DNA of 64,000 nt from Bacteroides sp. (GCF_029057325.1 NZ_JAICZW010000161.1:1-64000); one strand, 5' to 3'. Positions 1-9,694 are shown, counted from the first letter of the stretch. Made by a program: numbers and translations. Notes: generated by a model not told the origin, from the letters alone.

Positions 1-135
1 GTGACATTGATAGCAACTTACAGCAAAGCGCAGAAATAAATACGGTTGCCAATTCGTTACCTCTATTTTAACCTTTCGTTTAAACCTCTTATAAATAAAG
101 AGGTTATAAAAGTCTTCCAGAATTACGGAAAAACT

Positions 136-366
136 ATGAAATTGAACGAAAAGCAGATACAATTCATGCAAGAATCCCTGAGTGTGGAGCTTGTAGGGAT
201 GCTGATGGAAGAGTGGCATTGTAGCATGGAAGAAGCGTTGGATATGTATTATAATTCGGATACGTTCGACCGTCTTTCCAATCCATCCATAGGGCTTTAC
301 TATCAAAGTGCAGGCTATGTGTATGATTACCTGCAAAACGAACTTCGTATAGGAAGAATGAGCTGA
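136..366 (+). CDS. Small protein of unknown function (76 aa)
   Basis: I do not recognise a characterised function. An upstream in-frame start exists at 46, but the ATG at 136 begins a compact acidic, probably soluble helical protein (MKLNEKQIQFMQESL...) and I prefer it. Its features are a short Ser-Met-Glu-Glu-Ala segment near the middle and a C-terminal part with GLYYQSAGYVYDYLQ. From memory, Bacteroidales proteins of this shape sit in three-gene sets with DUF3990 and DUF3791 genes, which have a toxin-antitoxin-like layout. The window starts too late to show such partners. A 7-bp inverted repeat at 83-105 precedes the gene. It ends at a strong terminator shared with gdhA on the opposite strand. 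Confidence 0.6.
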   Translation: MKLNEKQIQFMQESLSVELVGMLMEEWHCSMEEALDMYYNSDTFDRLSNPSIGLYYQSAGYVYDYLQNELRIGRMS

Positions 367-395
367 AACTTTCCATTCGTTTATTGGACAATAAA

Positions 396-428
396 AAAGC
401 GGAGCGCCCCAATCGTGCGCTCCGCTTT
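396..428. terminator. Bidirectional intrinsic terminator between the small gene and gdhA
   Basis: A perfect 9-bp stem (GCGGAGCGC / GCGCTCCGC) at 399-407 and 417-425 is extended by AAA/TTT pairs to 12 bp, with a 9-nt loop. A-tract on the left and T-tract on the right allow termination in both directions. It lies between two convergent genes. Confidence 0.85.
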
Positions 429-458
429 CTTATAGTAAGCTATGTTTGTTGTGAGAAA

Positions 459-1796
459 TTACAGGATTCCTTGTGCCATCATCGCCTTTGCCACCTTCAT
501 GAATCCGGCAACGTTGGCGCCCTTCACATAGTTGACGTAGCCGTCAGCTTCTGTACCGTATTGTACGCAGGCTTCGTGGATGTTCTTCATGATGCTCTTC
601 AACTTCTCGTCCACCTCTTCGGCGCTCCAGCTCAGTTTGATGGAGTTCTGGGTCATTTCCAGACCGGATACGGATACACCGCCGGCATTTGCCGCCTTGC
701 CCGGAGCGTACAGGATTTTGGCTTCCTGGAATACGCGGATAGCTTCGGGGGTAGAAGGCATGTTGGCACCTTCGGACACGGCCATTACGCCGTTGGCAAT
801 CAGTTTGCGGGCATCGTCGCCGTTGATTTCGTTCTGAGTGGCGGAGGGCAGGGCGATGTCTGCTTTCTCACTCCAAGGACGGGCACCTTCTACATACTTC
901 ACGCCCGGATATTGTTCGGCGTATTCGCGGATACGCCCACGGTAGAGGTTTTTCAGTTCCATGATGTAGTCCAGTTTTTCGCGGTCGATGCCGTCCGGGT
1001 CATAGATGTAACCGTCGGAGTCGGACATGGTCAATACTTTACCGCCCAGCTGCAATACTTTTTCAGCTGTATATTGGGCAACGTTACCCGAACCGGAAAT
1101 CAGGCAGGTCTTTCCTTGCATGTCGATACCTTTGGTTTTCAGCATTTCCATCAGGAAGTAGATGTTGCCGTAGCCCGTAGCTTCTGGACGAATCAGGGAG
1201 CCGCCGAACTCACGACCCTTGCCAGTGAAGGTACCGGTGAACTCGTGGGACAGTTTCTTGTACATGCCGAACATGAAGCCTACTTCACGGCCGCCTACGC
1301 CGATGTCACCGGCAGGAACGTCGGTCTCAGGACCGATGTGGCGCCATAGTTCCAGCATGAAGGATTGTACGAAACGCATCACCTCTGCATTGGACTTGCC
1401 ACGCGGAGAGAAGTCCGAACCGCCTTTACCGCCACCCATAGGCAGGGTTGTCAATGAGTTTTTGAAAGTCTGCTCGAAGGCGAGGAACTTCAAGATGCTC
1501 AGGTTTACGGAAGCGTGGAAGCGGACACCGCCTTTGTAGGGGCCGATGGCATTGTTATGTTGTACGCGGTAGCCCATGTTGGTCTGTACGTTGCCTTTGT
1601 CATCCACCCAAGTCACGCGGAACTGGTAAACACGGTCGGGGATGCAAAGACGTTCAATCAGGTTGGCTTTGTCAAACTCCGGGTGCTTGTTGTACTCCTC
1701 TTCAATGGTAGAAAGCACTTCTTCCACTGCTTGATGATACTCCGGTTCGTTGGGGAATCTTCTTTTTAAATCTTCTAATACCTTTGCTGCATTCAT
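459..1796 (-). CDS. gdhA: NADP-type glutamate dehydrogenase (445 aa)
   Basis: Cytosolic enzyme for reductive amination of 2-oxoglutarate to L-glutamate, the main route of ammonium assimilation in Bacteroides. The length of 445 aa fits the hexameric bacterial family. Visible motifs are the glycine-rich substrate loop with catalytic lysine (PMGGGKGGSDF, about residues 121-131), the catalytic aspartate in PAGDIGVGG (about 161-169), and the Rossmann nucleotide loop SGSGNVAQ (about 234-241). The substrate-binding domain comes first and the nucleotide-binding domain second. The gene is monocistronic: it has its own promoter at 1894-1924 and a strong terminator at 396-428. NADPH preference is inferred from similarity to the biosynthetic family and not shown by the sequence. 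Family assignment is very sure. Confidence 0.96.
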   Translation of the reverse strand: MNAAKVLEDLKRRFPNEPEYHQAVEEVLSTIEEEYNKHPEFDKANLIERLCIPDRVYQFRVTWVDDKGNVQTNMGYRVQHNNAIGPYKGGVRFHASVNLSILKFLAFEQTFKNSLTTLPMGGGKGGSDFSPRGKSNAEVMRFVQSFMLELWRHIGPETDVPAGDIGVGGREVGFMFGMYKKLSHEFTGTFTGKGREFGGSLIRPEATGYGNIYFLMEMLKTKGIDMQGKTCLISGSGNVAQYTAEKVLQLGGKVLTMSDSDGYIYDPDGIDREKLDYIMELKNLYRGRIREYAEQYPGVKYVEGARPWSEKADIALPSATQNEINGDDARKLIANGVMAVSEGANMPSTPEAIRVFQEAKILYAPGKAANAGGVSVSGLEMTQNSIKLSWSAEEVDEKLKSIMKNIHEACVQYGTEADGYVNYVKGANVAGFMKVAKAMMAQGIL

Positions 1797-1893
1797 AATT
1801 CTATTTCTCTTATAGGTTTATTCTTTTTTAAAGTTGACGAGGAGATGACTTATAGTCTTGTTCCCTTGTCTTCTTGTTTCTTTATTGCGGTTG

Positions 1894-1924
1894 CAAAAGT
1901 ATATATAAAAATCAAATATGCAAA
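1894..1924 (-). promoter_or_regulatory. Promoter of gdhA, near-perfect Bacteroides consensus
   Basis: On the minus strand TTTG (1924-1921) is followed after exactly 19 nt by TACTTTTG (1901-1894), matching the Bacteroides consensus TTTG-N19-TAnnTTTG. Transcription would begin near 1888-1890 and leave a leader of about 90 nt before the gdhA start at 1796. Confidence 0.8.
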
Positions 1925-2000
1925 CAATTTATAAAGAAAATACGGTATAAAGCAACATTTTTGTTGTTTTATACCGCAAAAATGAACAAAAAGATACTGT

Positions 2001-2174
2001 TTATCCTCTTTTCAGAGACTTAATGACGGGAATAAACACCAAAGCTGCCGAAAAGGCAAGCGTCAGGATGATTGGACCGTCAATTCGTTCGGCGGAAATC
2101 AATACGATGTAGCAAAGTGCCGCCCAAAGCAGCGTGATGCAAACGATTTGGAATTTCGATAACGGCCGTCTCAT
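2001..2174 (-). CDS. Small membrane protein (57 aa) coupled to maeB
   Basis: Missed by length filters. The ATG overlaps the maeB stop codon in an ATGA arrangement (start 2174-2172, maeB stop 2173-2171), a classic sign of translational coupling. The peptide begins MRRPLSKFQ, has a hydrophobic stretch (VCITLLWAALCYIVLI) and, after a short ERIDGP turn, a second one (IILTLAFSAALVFIPVI), ending in KSLKRG. It is therefore a two-helix membrane hairpin with basic termini. Function is unknown. Position suggests co-expression with malic enzyme, but no functional link can be inferred. Confidence 0.65.
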   Translation of the reverse strand: MRRPLSKFQIVCITLLWAALCYIVLISAERIDGPIILTLAFSAALVFIPVIKSLKRG

Positions 2175-4459
2175 TTGCCTGCTTTCTTTTTGTCAACAAT
2201 GGCGTCAATGACTGCCACTGCCGTGATGTTTACGATGTCGCGTACGGAACTTTCAAAGTCGGTGAAGTGGATGGGCTTGTTCAGACCCATCTGGATGGGA
2301 CCAATCAGTTCGGAATCCGTATCCATCGCCTGCAACAGTTTGTAGGCGGAGTTGGCTGAACTCAGGTTCGGGAATACCAATGTGTTCACATCCTTTCCTT
2401 TCAGACGTGTGAAGGGATATTTGGCATCGCGCAGTTCGCGGTTCATGGCAAAGTTCACCTGCATTTCGCCATCGATGGCAAGGTCGGGATAGTTCTGCTG
2501 CATGTAGTCCACGGCTTCGTGTACGTTTACCGGGCTTCCTTCTTTGTCGGCGCCGAAGTTGGAGTAGCTCAACATTGCCATGACCGGCGTGTGGTTGAAG
2601 AAGCGGACGGTATGTTCCGACAACTTGGCGATGTCAATCAGCGTTTCGGCATCGGGATGGCGGTTGATGAGCGTATCAGCAAGGAAGAAGGTGCCTTTCT
2701 TGGAGTTCAGGATGTGCATGGTGCCGAAGTGTTTGTATTCGGGACGGATACCAATAACCTCCTTGACCACTTTGATGGTGTTGCTGTACTTGGTGTAGAG
2801 TCCGGTGATGAAGGCATCCGCTTCGCCCGTCTCCACCATCATCATGCCGAAGTAGTTGCGTTCGAACATTTTGTCGTTCGCCTCTTCGTAGGTGACGCCT
2901 TCGCGGGCACGCTTCTCGGCGAGGATGCGGGCGTAGCGTTCGCGGCGCGGTGCTTCATTGGGGTGGCGCAGGTTGACGATTTCGATGCCTTCGAGGCTGA
3001 GGTCTAGTTCCTTGGCAAGCTTTTCGATGGCTTCGTTGTTACCTAATATAATAGGATGGCAGATGCCTTCTGCCTTTGCCTCTACAGCGGCTTTCAGCAT
3101 GTTGGGATGGATGCCTTCGGCGAAGACCACGCGCTGCGGGTTGCGGCGGGCGGTGTCGTAGAGCTGGCGGGTTAGTTTGCTTTCCTGGCCCATCAGTTCC
3201 TTCAGGTGCTGGCGGTAGGCTTCCCAGTCGATGATGGGGTGGCGTGCCACTCCGCTTTCGATGGCTGCCTTCGCCACTGCCATGGATACTTCGGTGATGA
3301 GGCGCGGGTCCACGGGTTTCGGGATGAAGTAGTCGGGACCGAAGGTGAAGTTGTTCACGCGATAGACTTCGTTGACGATGTCGGGCACGGGTTGCTTGGC
3401 AAGGTCGGCGATGGCATGCACGGCGGCAAGCTTCATCTCTTCGTTGATGGCTTTGGCAGCTACGTCGAGAGCACCACGGAAGATGTAGGGGAAGCCGATG
3501 ACGTTGTTTATCTGGTTGGGGTAGTCGCTACGTCCGGTGGACATCAGCACGTCGGGGCGTGCGGCCATCGCGTCTTCGTAGGAGATTTCGGGTACGGGGT
3601 TGGCCAGGGCGAAGACGATGGGTGTGTCTGCCATGCTCCGTATCATCTCTTGTGTCAGTACGTTGCCTTTGGAGAGGCCGAGGAAGACATCGGCACCGCG
3701 GACAGCCTCTTCCAGTGTGTGGATGTCGCGACGGTCGGTGGCGAAGTAGCGTTTGGTCTCGTTCAGTCCTTCGCGGTCGCTGGTGATGACTCCTTTGGAG
3801 TCCAGCATCACAATGTTCTCGTGCGTGGCACCCAGTGCCTCATACAGCTTGGTACACGAGATGGCGGCGGCACCGGCTCCGTTCACCACAATCTTCACCT
3901 CTTCTATCTTCTTGCCCGCCACTTCCAACGCGTTCAGCAGTCCAGCGCTGGAGATGATGGCGGTTCCGTGCTGGTCATCATGCATCACGGGGATGTCCAG
4001 CTCCGCTTTCAGGCGGCGTTCTATCTCGAAGCATTCGGGTGCCTTGATGTCTTCCAGGTTGATGCCGCCAAAGGTGGGGGCAATCGCCTTGACGGCTTCC
4101 ACAAATTTGTCGGGGTCTTTTTCGTTGACTTCAATATCGAAGACGTCGATGCCTCCGTAAATCTTGAACAGCAGTCCTTTGCCTTCCATCACCGGCTTGC
4201 CTGCCATGGCGCCGATGTCTCCCAATCCGAGCACGGCGGTTCCGTTGGAAATGACAGCAACCAGATTGCCTTTGGCGGTATATTTGTAGGCATCCTGCGG
4301 ATTCTTCTCGATTTCGAGGCACGGTTCAGCAACGCCCGGCGAGTAGGCGAGCGAAAGGTCAGTTTGTGTATTGTAGGGCTTGGTGGGCACTACTTCAATC
4401 TTGCCCGGTTTGCCTTGCGAATGGTAGAGCAAGGCGGCTTCTTTAGTAATCTTCACCAT
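2171..4459 (-). CDS. maeB: NADP-dependent malic enzyme with C-terminal phosphotransacetylase-like domain (762 aa)
   Basis: Oxidative decarboxylation of malate to pyruvate, supplying NADPH and pyruvate. I chose the ATG at 4459 ([14 protein letters not shown]); an upstream in-frame start adds 12 unlikely residues. The malic N-terminal domain carries the [11 protein letters not shown] motif near residue 45 and the metal-binding stretch ending [10 protein letters not shown] (about 160-169). An NAD(P)-binding Rossmann domain follows with NGAGAAAIS near residue 194. From about residue 425 to the end the protein resembles phosphate acetyltransferase ([21 protein letters not shown]). In MaeB enzymes this domain is known as a regulatory acetyl-CoA sensor rather than an active transacetylase. 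Length is normal for the fused family. Transcribed alone except for the overlapping 57-aa gene downstream. Confidence 0.95.
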   Translation of the reverse strand: MVKITKEAALLYHSQGKPGKIEVVPTKPYNTQTDLSLAYSPGVAEPCLEIEKNPQDAYKYTAKGNLVAVISNGTAVLGLGDIGAMAGKPVMEGKGLLFKIYGGIDVFDIEVNEKDPDKFVEAVKAIAPTFGGINLEDIKAPECFEIERRLKAELDIPVMHDDQHGTAIISSAGLLNALEVAGKKIEEVKIVVNGAGAAAISCTKLYEALGATHENIVMLDSKGVITSDREGLNETKRYFATDRRDIHTLEEAVRGADVFLGLSKGNVLTQEMIRSMADTPIVFALANPVPEISYEDAMAARPDVLMSTGRSDYPNQINNVIGFPYIFRGALDVAAKAINEEMKLAAVHAIADLAKQPVPDIVNEVYRVNNFTFGPDYFIPKPVDPRLITEVSMAVAKAAIESGVARHPIIDWEAYRQHLKELMGQESKLTRQLYDTARRNPQRVVFAEGIHPNMLKAAVEAKAEGICHPIILGNNEAIEKLAKELDLSLEGIEIVNLRHPNEAPRRERYARILAEKRAREGVTYEEANDKMFERNYFGMMMVETGEADAFITGLYTKYSNTIKVVKEVIGIRPEYKHFGTMHILNSKKGTFFLADTLINRHPDAETLIDIAKLSEHTVRFFNHTPVMAMLSYSNFGADKEGSPVNVHEAVDYMQQNYPDLAIDGEMQVNFAMNRELRDAKYPFTRLKGKDVNTLVFPNLSSANSAYKLLQAMDTDSELIGPIQMGLNKPIHFTDFESSVRDIVNITAVAVIDAIVDKKKAGK

Positions 4460-4492
4460 AGTAGAATAGTTAAATGAATGATAATCGAGCCG

Positions 4493-4500
4493 CAAATGTA
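4493..4500 (-). promoter_or_regulatory. Probable -7 element for maeB
   Basis: TACATTTG on the minus strand matches TAnnTTTG and lies about 35 nt before the maeB ATG. No TTTG is found at the ideal -33 distance, so only the -7 half is supported. Confidence 0.45.
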
Positions 4501-4576
4501 GGGATAAAAGTTTTAATTTGTAGTTCGCTGCCCATAATTTCTATTAGTTTTATCAGTGAATTTGCTGAAAAATGAT

Positions 4577-4584
4577 TATTTTTG
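4577..4584 (+). promoter_or_regulatory. Probable -7 element for the hexosaminidase gene
   Basis: TATTTTTG on the plus strand matches TAnnTTTG, 50 nt before the ATG at 4635. The -33 half is not convincing. Confidence 0.4.
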
Positions 4585-4634
4585 GCATTTTTATTAGAGA
4601 ATACCTTCATTTATTAATTTAATATCGATGTGAA

Positions 4635-7133
4635 ATGAGCTTTATGAGATTCTTTTTGGTGGGATGGTCGCTTTTTGCCTTGATGTCAATCGTGGGATGT
4701 AAAGCGGACAAAGAGCAGAAAGCACCGGTTGCTCTGACATGGGAGATGGGCGCTACCAATGTTGAACCCGGATATTATGAGAATACCTTCGTTCTTAAGA
4801 ACATATCTGACGAACCGTTGTCTAAAGAATGGGCTATCTATTATTCCCAACTTCCGCGCAAGGTAAAACAGGGAACTCCGGCTGTCAGAGTAGAGGTGGT
4901 GAATGGCAACTTCTTCAAAATATCGCCTACGGAGCAGTTTGTTCCGTTGGCTCCGGGCGATTCGATGCGGATTACCTTCCGTTGTACCTATAAAGTAGAT
5001 AGAAATTCCCAAGTGCCCGAAGGCACTTATTGGGTGGAAACCGTGGATGGAAAGGAAGGGAAACCACTGCCTGTAATGATGAATGCGCGTCCGTTGCCTT
5101 CTCCTGAGTCGTTGAAGGGCTATCCGGATGCTTCCCGGATTTATGAATCCAATCTTCGCCTGGCGGATGCTCCTGCGTTGAAAGGGTCGGATATCCTGCC
5201 ATCTGTGAAGAAGGCTGTGCCGATGGAAGGGAGTCTCACGTTGGAAGGAAAAGTCGCTTTAACTTTTTCCGATGAATTCTCCGTGGAGGCCGGTCTGTTG
5301 AAGGATAAGTTGACGGGTGTTTATGGTTTGGAGGTGACGGAAACGGCTCCTGTGTCGATTGTACTTGAACCGTTGGCCGATAAGGAAGAGGCTGTCAACG
5401 ATGAGTATTATGCGTTGTGTGTAGGAAACGGGCAGATCAAGATAAGTGCGGCTACTTCGCATGGCATCTTCAACGGCACTCAGACTTTGTTGGCTATGCT
5501 GAAGGGTAAGCAGCGCCCTTATCAGCTGAAAGCTGTCTCTATTCAGGATTATCCGGATTTGGCGTATCGCGGACAGATGATAGATATTGCCCGGGACTAT
5601 ACCACGCCCGAGAACATGAAGACGCTGATTGACGTGTTGGCTTCTTATAAAATGAATGTCCTGCATTTCCATTTCAGCGATGATGAAGGCTGGCGCTTGG
5701 AGATTCCCGGTTTGGAGGAACTTACTGCCGTAGGAAGTCGTCGGGGGCATACCACGGATGAGAGCAGCTGTCTTTATCCTTGTTATGATGGTGGGTATGA
5801 CCCTGATGCGGCGACTCCCGGCAACGGATATTACACCCGTGAGGCGTTTATCGACTTGCTGAAATATGCGAACGACAGACATGTGCGTGTGATTCCCGAA
5901 ATAGAATCTCCGGGGCATGCCCGTGCCGCCATTGTTTCGATGAAAGCTCGTTACAACAAGTATATAGAAACCGATCCGGAGAAAGCGACCGAATACATGC
6001 TGAGCGAGCCGGAAGATACTTCCCGTTATATGTCCGTTCAGTACTACACAGACAATGTCATGAATGTGGCTTTGCCTTCCACTTATCGTTTTATGGAAAA
6101 GGTAATCCGGGAAATCGACGCCATGTATAAGGAAGCGGGTGCTCCGTTGGCTACCATACATTTAGGCGGTGATGAGGTGCCGCATGGTGTATGGATGGGG
6201 TCTCCCAAATGTCAGGCGTTGATGAAGGAGAAGGGAATGGTTCAGACACACGACCTGTCGGAATACTTCATCACGCAGTTGGCGGATATCATGTACCGAA
6301 ACGGACTGAAAGTCAGTGGTTGGCAAGAGGTGGCTTTGGGACATACGGAAGAGGCGCATCGGCAGCTGAGGTCGCAGACTGCGGGAGTCTATTGCTGGAG
6401 TACCGGCCCCGGTTCGGACGAAGTGGTTTATCAGACTGCCAACAATGGTTATCCGGTTATCCTTTGCAACGTAGGCAATTTCTATATGGATATGTCTTAC
6501 AACGGTCATCCTGATGAAGGAGGCCTCGATTGGGGAGGTTATGTGGATGAGTCCATTTCATTTTCGATGCTTCCGTATAGCATTTACCGTTCTTTGCGAG
6601 CGGATAGGAAGGGTAATCCGATAGACCTGGATAAGGCTGCGAAGGGAAAGGTCGCTTTGACCGAAGTTGGTAAACACAATATAATAGGTGTGCAGGGGCA
6701 ACTGTTTTCCGAGACTATCCGTAACTTTGAAAGTGTGGAATATATGTTGTTCCCAAAACTGATGGGATTGGCAGAACGTGGTTGGGAGGCCCGTCCGGCA
6801 TGGGGAGTTTTGTCCGGTGTGCAAGAGGAACAGGCATTCAATCGGGCTTTGGCACTCTATTACGAGAAAATCAGCAAGGATGAAATGCCACATTGGGCGA
6901 AAATCGGTGTGAATTTCCGGTTGCCGCAACCAGGATTGCGGGTTAAGGAGGGCACGCTTTATGCCAATGTGGCCATTAATGGGGCGGAAATACGCTATAC
7001 AACCGATGGTTCGGAACCTACCGCACAATCGATGCTGTGGAAGGAACCGGTGAAATGTGATGCTTCGGTGGTAAAGGCGAAAGCATTCTATCAAGGCAAG
7101 GAGAGCCTGTCGATTCTATTGAAAGTGGAGTGA
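4635..7133 (+). CDS. GH20 beta-N-acetylhexosaminidase lipoprotein (832 aa)
   Basis: Releases terminal beta-linked GlcNAc or GalNAc from glycans. An N-terminal hydrophobic segment ends in a lipobox (MSIVGC, Cys near residue 22), so the mature protein is a lipoprotein, probably in the outer membrane or periplasm. Domain order: chitobiase-type N-terminal domain to about residue 150, GH20b alpha/beta domain about 150-305, catalytic GH20 barrel from about 310 (YRGQMIDIARDYT) with the diagnostic HLGGDEVPHG Asp-Glu pair near residue 512, and a C-terminal chitobiase-type beta domain with IRYTTDGSEPT. Length is typical of large Bacteroides GH20 enzymes active on host glycans. It stands alone, with a terminator directly after it, and is not part of the SusCD locus at 22-29 kb. 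An alternative start at 4644 would not change the signal. Confidence 0.93.
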   Translation: MSFMRFFLVGWSLFALMSIVGCKADKEQKAPVALTWEMGATNVEPGYYENTFVLKNISDEPLSKEWAIYYSQLPRKVKQGTPAVRVEVVNGNFFKISPTEQFVPLAPGDSMRITFRCTYKVDRNSQVPEGTYWVETVDGKEGKPLPVMMNARPLPSPESLKGYPDASRIYESNLRLADAPALKGSDILPSVKKAVPMEGSLTLEGKVALTFSDEFSVEAGLLKDKLTGVYGLEVTETAPVSIVLEPLADKEEAVNDEYYALCVGNGQIKISAATSHGIFNGTQTLLAMLKGKQRPYQLKAVSIQDYPDLAYRGQMIDIARDYTTPENMKTLIDVLASYKMNVLHFHFSDDEGWRLEIPGLEELTAVGSRRGHTTDESSCLYPCYDGGYDPDAATPGNGYYTREAFIDLLKYANDRHVRVIPEIESPGHARAAIVSMKARYNKYIETDPEKATEYMLSEPEDTSRYMSVQYYTDNVMNVALPSTYRFMEKVIREIDAMYKEAGAPLATIHLGGDEVPHGVWMGSPKCQALMKEKGMVQTHDLSEYFITQLADIMYRNGLKVSGWQEVALGHTEEAHRQLRSQTAGVYCWSTGPGSDEVVYQTANNGYPVILCNVGNFYMDMSYNGHPDEGGLDWGGYVDESISFSMLPYSIYRSLRADRKGNPIDLDKAAKGKVALTEVGKHNIIGVQGQLFSETIRNFESVEYMLFPKLMGLAERGWEARPAWGVLSGVQEEQAFNRALALYYEKISKDEMPHWAKIGVNFRLPQPGLRVKEGTLYANVAINGAEIRYTTDGSEPTAQSMLWKEPVKCDASVVKAKAFYQGKESLSILLKVE

Positions 7134-7155
7134 TAAAGTATATTGAATAAAAAAA

Positions 7156-7205
7156 AGTAGGTGTGCCGAAGCGATGGAAACGAATCGTCATTCGGCACAC
7201 CTACT
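7156..7205. terminator. Bidirectional terminator between hexosaminidase and metY
   Basis: A perfect 15-bp inverted repeat (AGTAGGTGTGCCGAA / its complement) at 7156-7170 and 7191-7205 with a 20-nt loop. An A-run lies upstream and T-rich sequence downstream, so it serves both convergent genes. Confidence 0.85.
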
Positions 7206-7227
7206 CTGTTTTATGCTGTCTTTTCTT

Positions 7228-8508
7228 TTATGCGTTCAGTGCTTGTTGAATGTCGGCGATGATATCTTCGACATTTTCGATACCTACTGAGAAGCGAATC
7301 AGGTCGGGACGTACGCCAGCTTCCATCAATTGCTCGTCTGTCAGCTGGCGGTGCGTATGGCTGGCGGGATGCAGTACGCAAGTACGGGCATCTGCCACGT
7401 GAGTGACAATGGCAACCAGTTTCAGCGAGTCCATAAACTTGATGGATACGTCACGTCCTCCCTTCAGACCGAAGGTGACAACACCACACGAGCCATTCGG
7501 CATATATTTCTGCGCCAGTTCGTGGAATTTGTCGCCCGGCAGTCCGCAATAGTTCACCCATGCCACCTTTTCGTTTTTGGAAAGGTATTCGGCAACGGCT
7601 TGTGCATTCTTGCAGTGTTGCGGCATGCGCAGGTGCAGGGTTTCCAATCCTAAGTTGAGCAGGAAGGCGTTTTCGGGCGATTGTATGCTGCCGAGGTCAC
7701 GCATCAGCTGGGCCGTGGCTTTGGTTATATAGGCCATTTTGCCGAAGGCTTTGGTGTAAGTCAGTCCGTGATAGGATTCGTCTGGTGTGCAGAGGCCGGG
7801 GAATTTGTCGGCGTATGCTTCCCAATCGAAATTGCCGCTGTCCACGATGGCACCTCCTACGCTGGTGGCATGTCCGTCCATATATTTGGTGGTGGAGTGC
7901 ACTACAATGTCCGCTCCCCATTCAAACGGGCGGCAGTTGATGGGGGTGGGGAAGGTGTTGTCCACAATCAGAGGTACCCCGTGGCTGTGGGCGATGCGGG
8001 CGAACTTCTCGATGTCGAGCACTTCCAATGTTGGATTGGAGATGGTCTCACCGAACAAGGCTTTGGTGTTCGGGCGGAAGGCGGCTGAGATTTCTTCTTC
8101 CGAGGCATCGGGATTGACGAAGGTGACGTCGATGCCCAGTTTCTTCATCGTTACGCCGAAGAGGTTGAACGTACCTCCGTAGATGCAGGAAGAGCATACG
8201 AAGTGGTCGCCTGCCTGGCAGATGTTGAAGATGGCGTAGAAGTTGGCTGCTTGTCCGCTGGAGGTCAGCATGGCGCCTACTCCTCCTTCGAGAGCAGCAA
8301 TTTTGGCGGCAACGGCATCGTTGGTCGGGTTTTGCAGGCGGGTATAGAAATAGCCGCTGTCTTCCAAGTCGAACAAACGTGCCATCTGCTCACTGGTTTC
8401 GTATTTGAATGTGGTGCTTTGATAGATGGGGAGCACACGCGGCTCACCCTTTTTAGGATTCCACCCGGCTTGTACGCACAGGGTTTCGGGCTTGAATTGT
8501 TTTGCCAT
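7228..8508 (-). CDS. metY: O-acetylhomoserine aminocarboxypropyltransferase / sulfhydrylase (426 aa)
   Basis: PLP enzyme of the Cys/Met metabolism family. It joins sulfide (or methanethiol) to O-acetylhomoserine, giving homocysteine (or methionine) in the cytosol. Visible are the N-terminal FKPETLCVQAGWNPKKGEPR typical of this subgroup, YQSTTFKY, the aspartate region PLIVDNTFPTP, and the Schiff-base lysine in HSTTKYMDGH near residue 210. The C-terminal HPASHTHRQL and RFSVGIENVEDI motifs also fit. Length (about 430 aa) distinguishes it from the shorter cystathionine synthases. It is divergent from the amidase gene and ends at the strong terminator at 7156-7205. The gene is often annotated as cysD or metY; I use metY to avoid confusion with the ATP sulfurylase gene at 54.4 kb. 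Confidence 0.93.
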   Translation of the reverse strand: MAKQFKPETLCVQAGWNPKKGEPRVLPIYQSTTFKYETSEQMARLFDLEDSGYFYTRLQNPTNDAVAAKIAALEGGVGAMLTSSGQAANFYAIFNICQAGDHFVCSSCIYGGTFNLFGVTMKKLGIDVTFVNPDASEEEISAAFRPNTKALFGETISNPTLEVLDIEKFARIAHSHGVPLIVDNTFPTPINCRPFEWGADIVVHSTTKYMDGHATSVGGAIVDSGNFDWEAYADKFPGLCTPDESYHGLTYTKAFGKMAYITKATAQLMRDLGSIQSPENAFLLNLGLETLHLRMPQHCKNAQAVAEYLSKNEKVAWVNYCGLPGDKFHELAQKYMPNGSCGVVTFGLKGGRDVSIKFMDSLKLVAIVTHVADARTCVLHPASHTHRQLTDEQLMEAGVRPDLIRFSVGIENVEDIIADIQQALNA

Positions 8509-8556
8509 AATGCTATAGGTTTATTGTTTTTTTGTCTATTGTTGTATATATGAGCG

Positions 8557-8584
8557 CAAAAGTAGGGAAAAAAACATAACTTTG
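8557..8584. promoter_or_regulatory. Divergent promoter region metY / amidase
   Basis: Two TAnnTTTG elements face outward: TACTTTTG on the minus strand (8564-8557) toward metY, and TAACTTTG on the plus strand (8577-8584) toward the amidase. The intergenic space is only 97 bp, so the two promoters are back to back. Neither has a perfect TTTG at -33. Confidence 0.5.
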
Positions 8585-8605
8585 TGCGGAAATAGAATAA
8601 AATGT

Positions 8606-9685
8606 ATGAATAGTAATAAGAATATAAAGCGGGTATCTTACCTGTTCATCATCCTCTTTGGCACGTTGTTTTCTTTGTCTGTTTCGGCGCAGGAAGAGCG
8701 CGACACTCCGAAACGTGGAGAGGGCATTTCGTCTTTTTTGGAGCGCAACGGGCGTCTGGGAAGAACCTACTATAAGGAATTCTTAAAGCTGAACGAGAAA
8801 CGGCTAAATGGGAAAAAGGAGTTGCGGTTGGGCATGAATTATCTGTTGCCTCCGTTGCGAAGCCGTGGAGAGGAGGCAGACAGAGCAGATAATTTGACCG
8901 ATAGGGCGAGCGCTTCCGTTTCTTCAGGAGAGGTTTGCAGGAAAAAGACAATCAACGAACCATTGTTTGGGAAAGCGCTTTCCCGCGTGGAAGTGACTTC
9001 AAATCGGTTGCAAGGTGCCTGTTTCTATGTGGTGAGTGGGCACGGCGGTCCCGACCCCGGTGCCATCGGCAAAGTGGGTAAGATTGAATTGCACGAGGAC
9101 GAATATGCCTACGATGTGGCGTTGCGTCTTGCCCGCAATTTGATGCAGGAGGGGGCTGAGGTGCGCATCATCATTCAGGATGCCAAAGACGGGATTAGGG
9201 ATGGCAACTACCTTGCCAACAGTAAACGCGAGACCTGTATGGGTGCGGCGATTCCACTGAATCAGGTGGCACGCCTTCAGCAACGATGTGCCAAAATCAA
9301 CGAGCTTTATCGGAAAGACTGCAAGAAGTATAAATATTGCCGTGCCATCTTCCTGCACGTGGACAGCCGAAGCAAGAGGCAGCAGACCGATGTGTTCTTT
9401 TATCATGCCTTGAACAGTCCCTATGGCAAACGCCTTGCCACAACGATGAAGAAGACCTTTGAGTCAAAATATGGCAAGCATCAGCCCAATCGCGGTTTTA
9501 CTGGAACGGTCAGTTCCCGTAATCTATATGTACTCTCCAACGCCGCGCCAGTCTCCGTATTCGTGGAATTGGGGAATATCCAGAACACGTTCGACCAGCG
9601 TCGTTTTGTCATCAGCTCCAATCGCCAGGCGCTGGCAAAGTGGCTGATGGAAGGATTTATTACGGACTATCAGAGAACGAAATAG
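8606..9685 (+). CDS. Secreted N-acetylmuramoyl-L-alanine amidase (amidase_3, 359 aa)
   Basis: Zinc hydrolase cutting the bond between MurNAc and L-Ala of peptidoglycan. The ATG at 8606 gives a signal peptide (YLFIILFGTLFSLSVSAQ). A basic linker to about residue 130 looks like a degenerate LysM-type region (a repeated KRLNGKKELRLGMNYLLP pattern), followed by the catalytic domain. Zinc ligands are recognisable: His in VSGHGGPDPG, Glu in IELHEDEY, His in FLHVDS; the catalytic Glu is in VFVELGNIQN. It is the only gene of its transcript and converges on the TolC-type gene with a 9-bp gap. Its role in daughter-cell separation or wall turnover is inferred from the family. Confidence 0.9.
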   Translation: MNSNKNIKRVSYLFIILFGTLFSLSVSAQEERDTPKRGEGISSFLERNGRLGRTYYKEFLKLNEKRLNGKKELRLGMNYLLPPLRSRGEEADRADNLTDRASASVSSGEVCRKKTINEPLFGKALSRVEVTSNRLQGACFYVVSGHGGPDPGAIGKVGKIELHEDEYAYDVALRLARNLMQEGAEVRIIIQDAKDGIRDGNYLANSKRETCMGAAIPLNQVARLQQRCAKINELYRKDCKKYKYCRAIFLHVDSRSKRQQTDVFFYHALNSPYGKRLATTMKKTFESKYGKHQPNRGFTGTVSSRNLYVLSNAAPVSVFVELGNIQNTFDQRRFVISSNRQALAKWLMEGFITDYQRTK

Positions 9686-9694
9686 ACAGAAAAC

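Noticed and set aside
1..39. Possible 3' end of an upstream gene (open frame ending TAA at 37-39)
   Set aside because: Thirteen codons are too few to judge; no recognisable motif.
2171..4459. Active phosphotransacetylase because of the C-terminal domain
   Set aside because: In MaeB-type fusions this domain is regulatory in studied cases, so I do not assign the activity.
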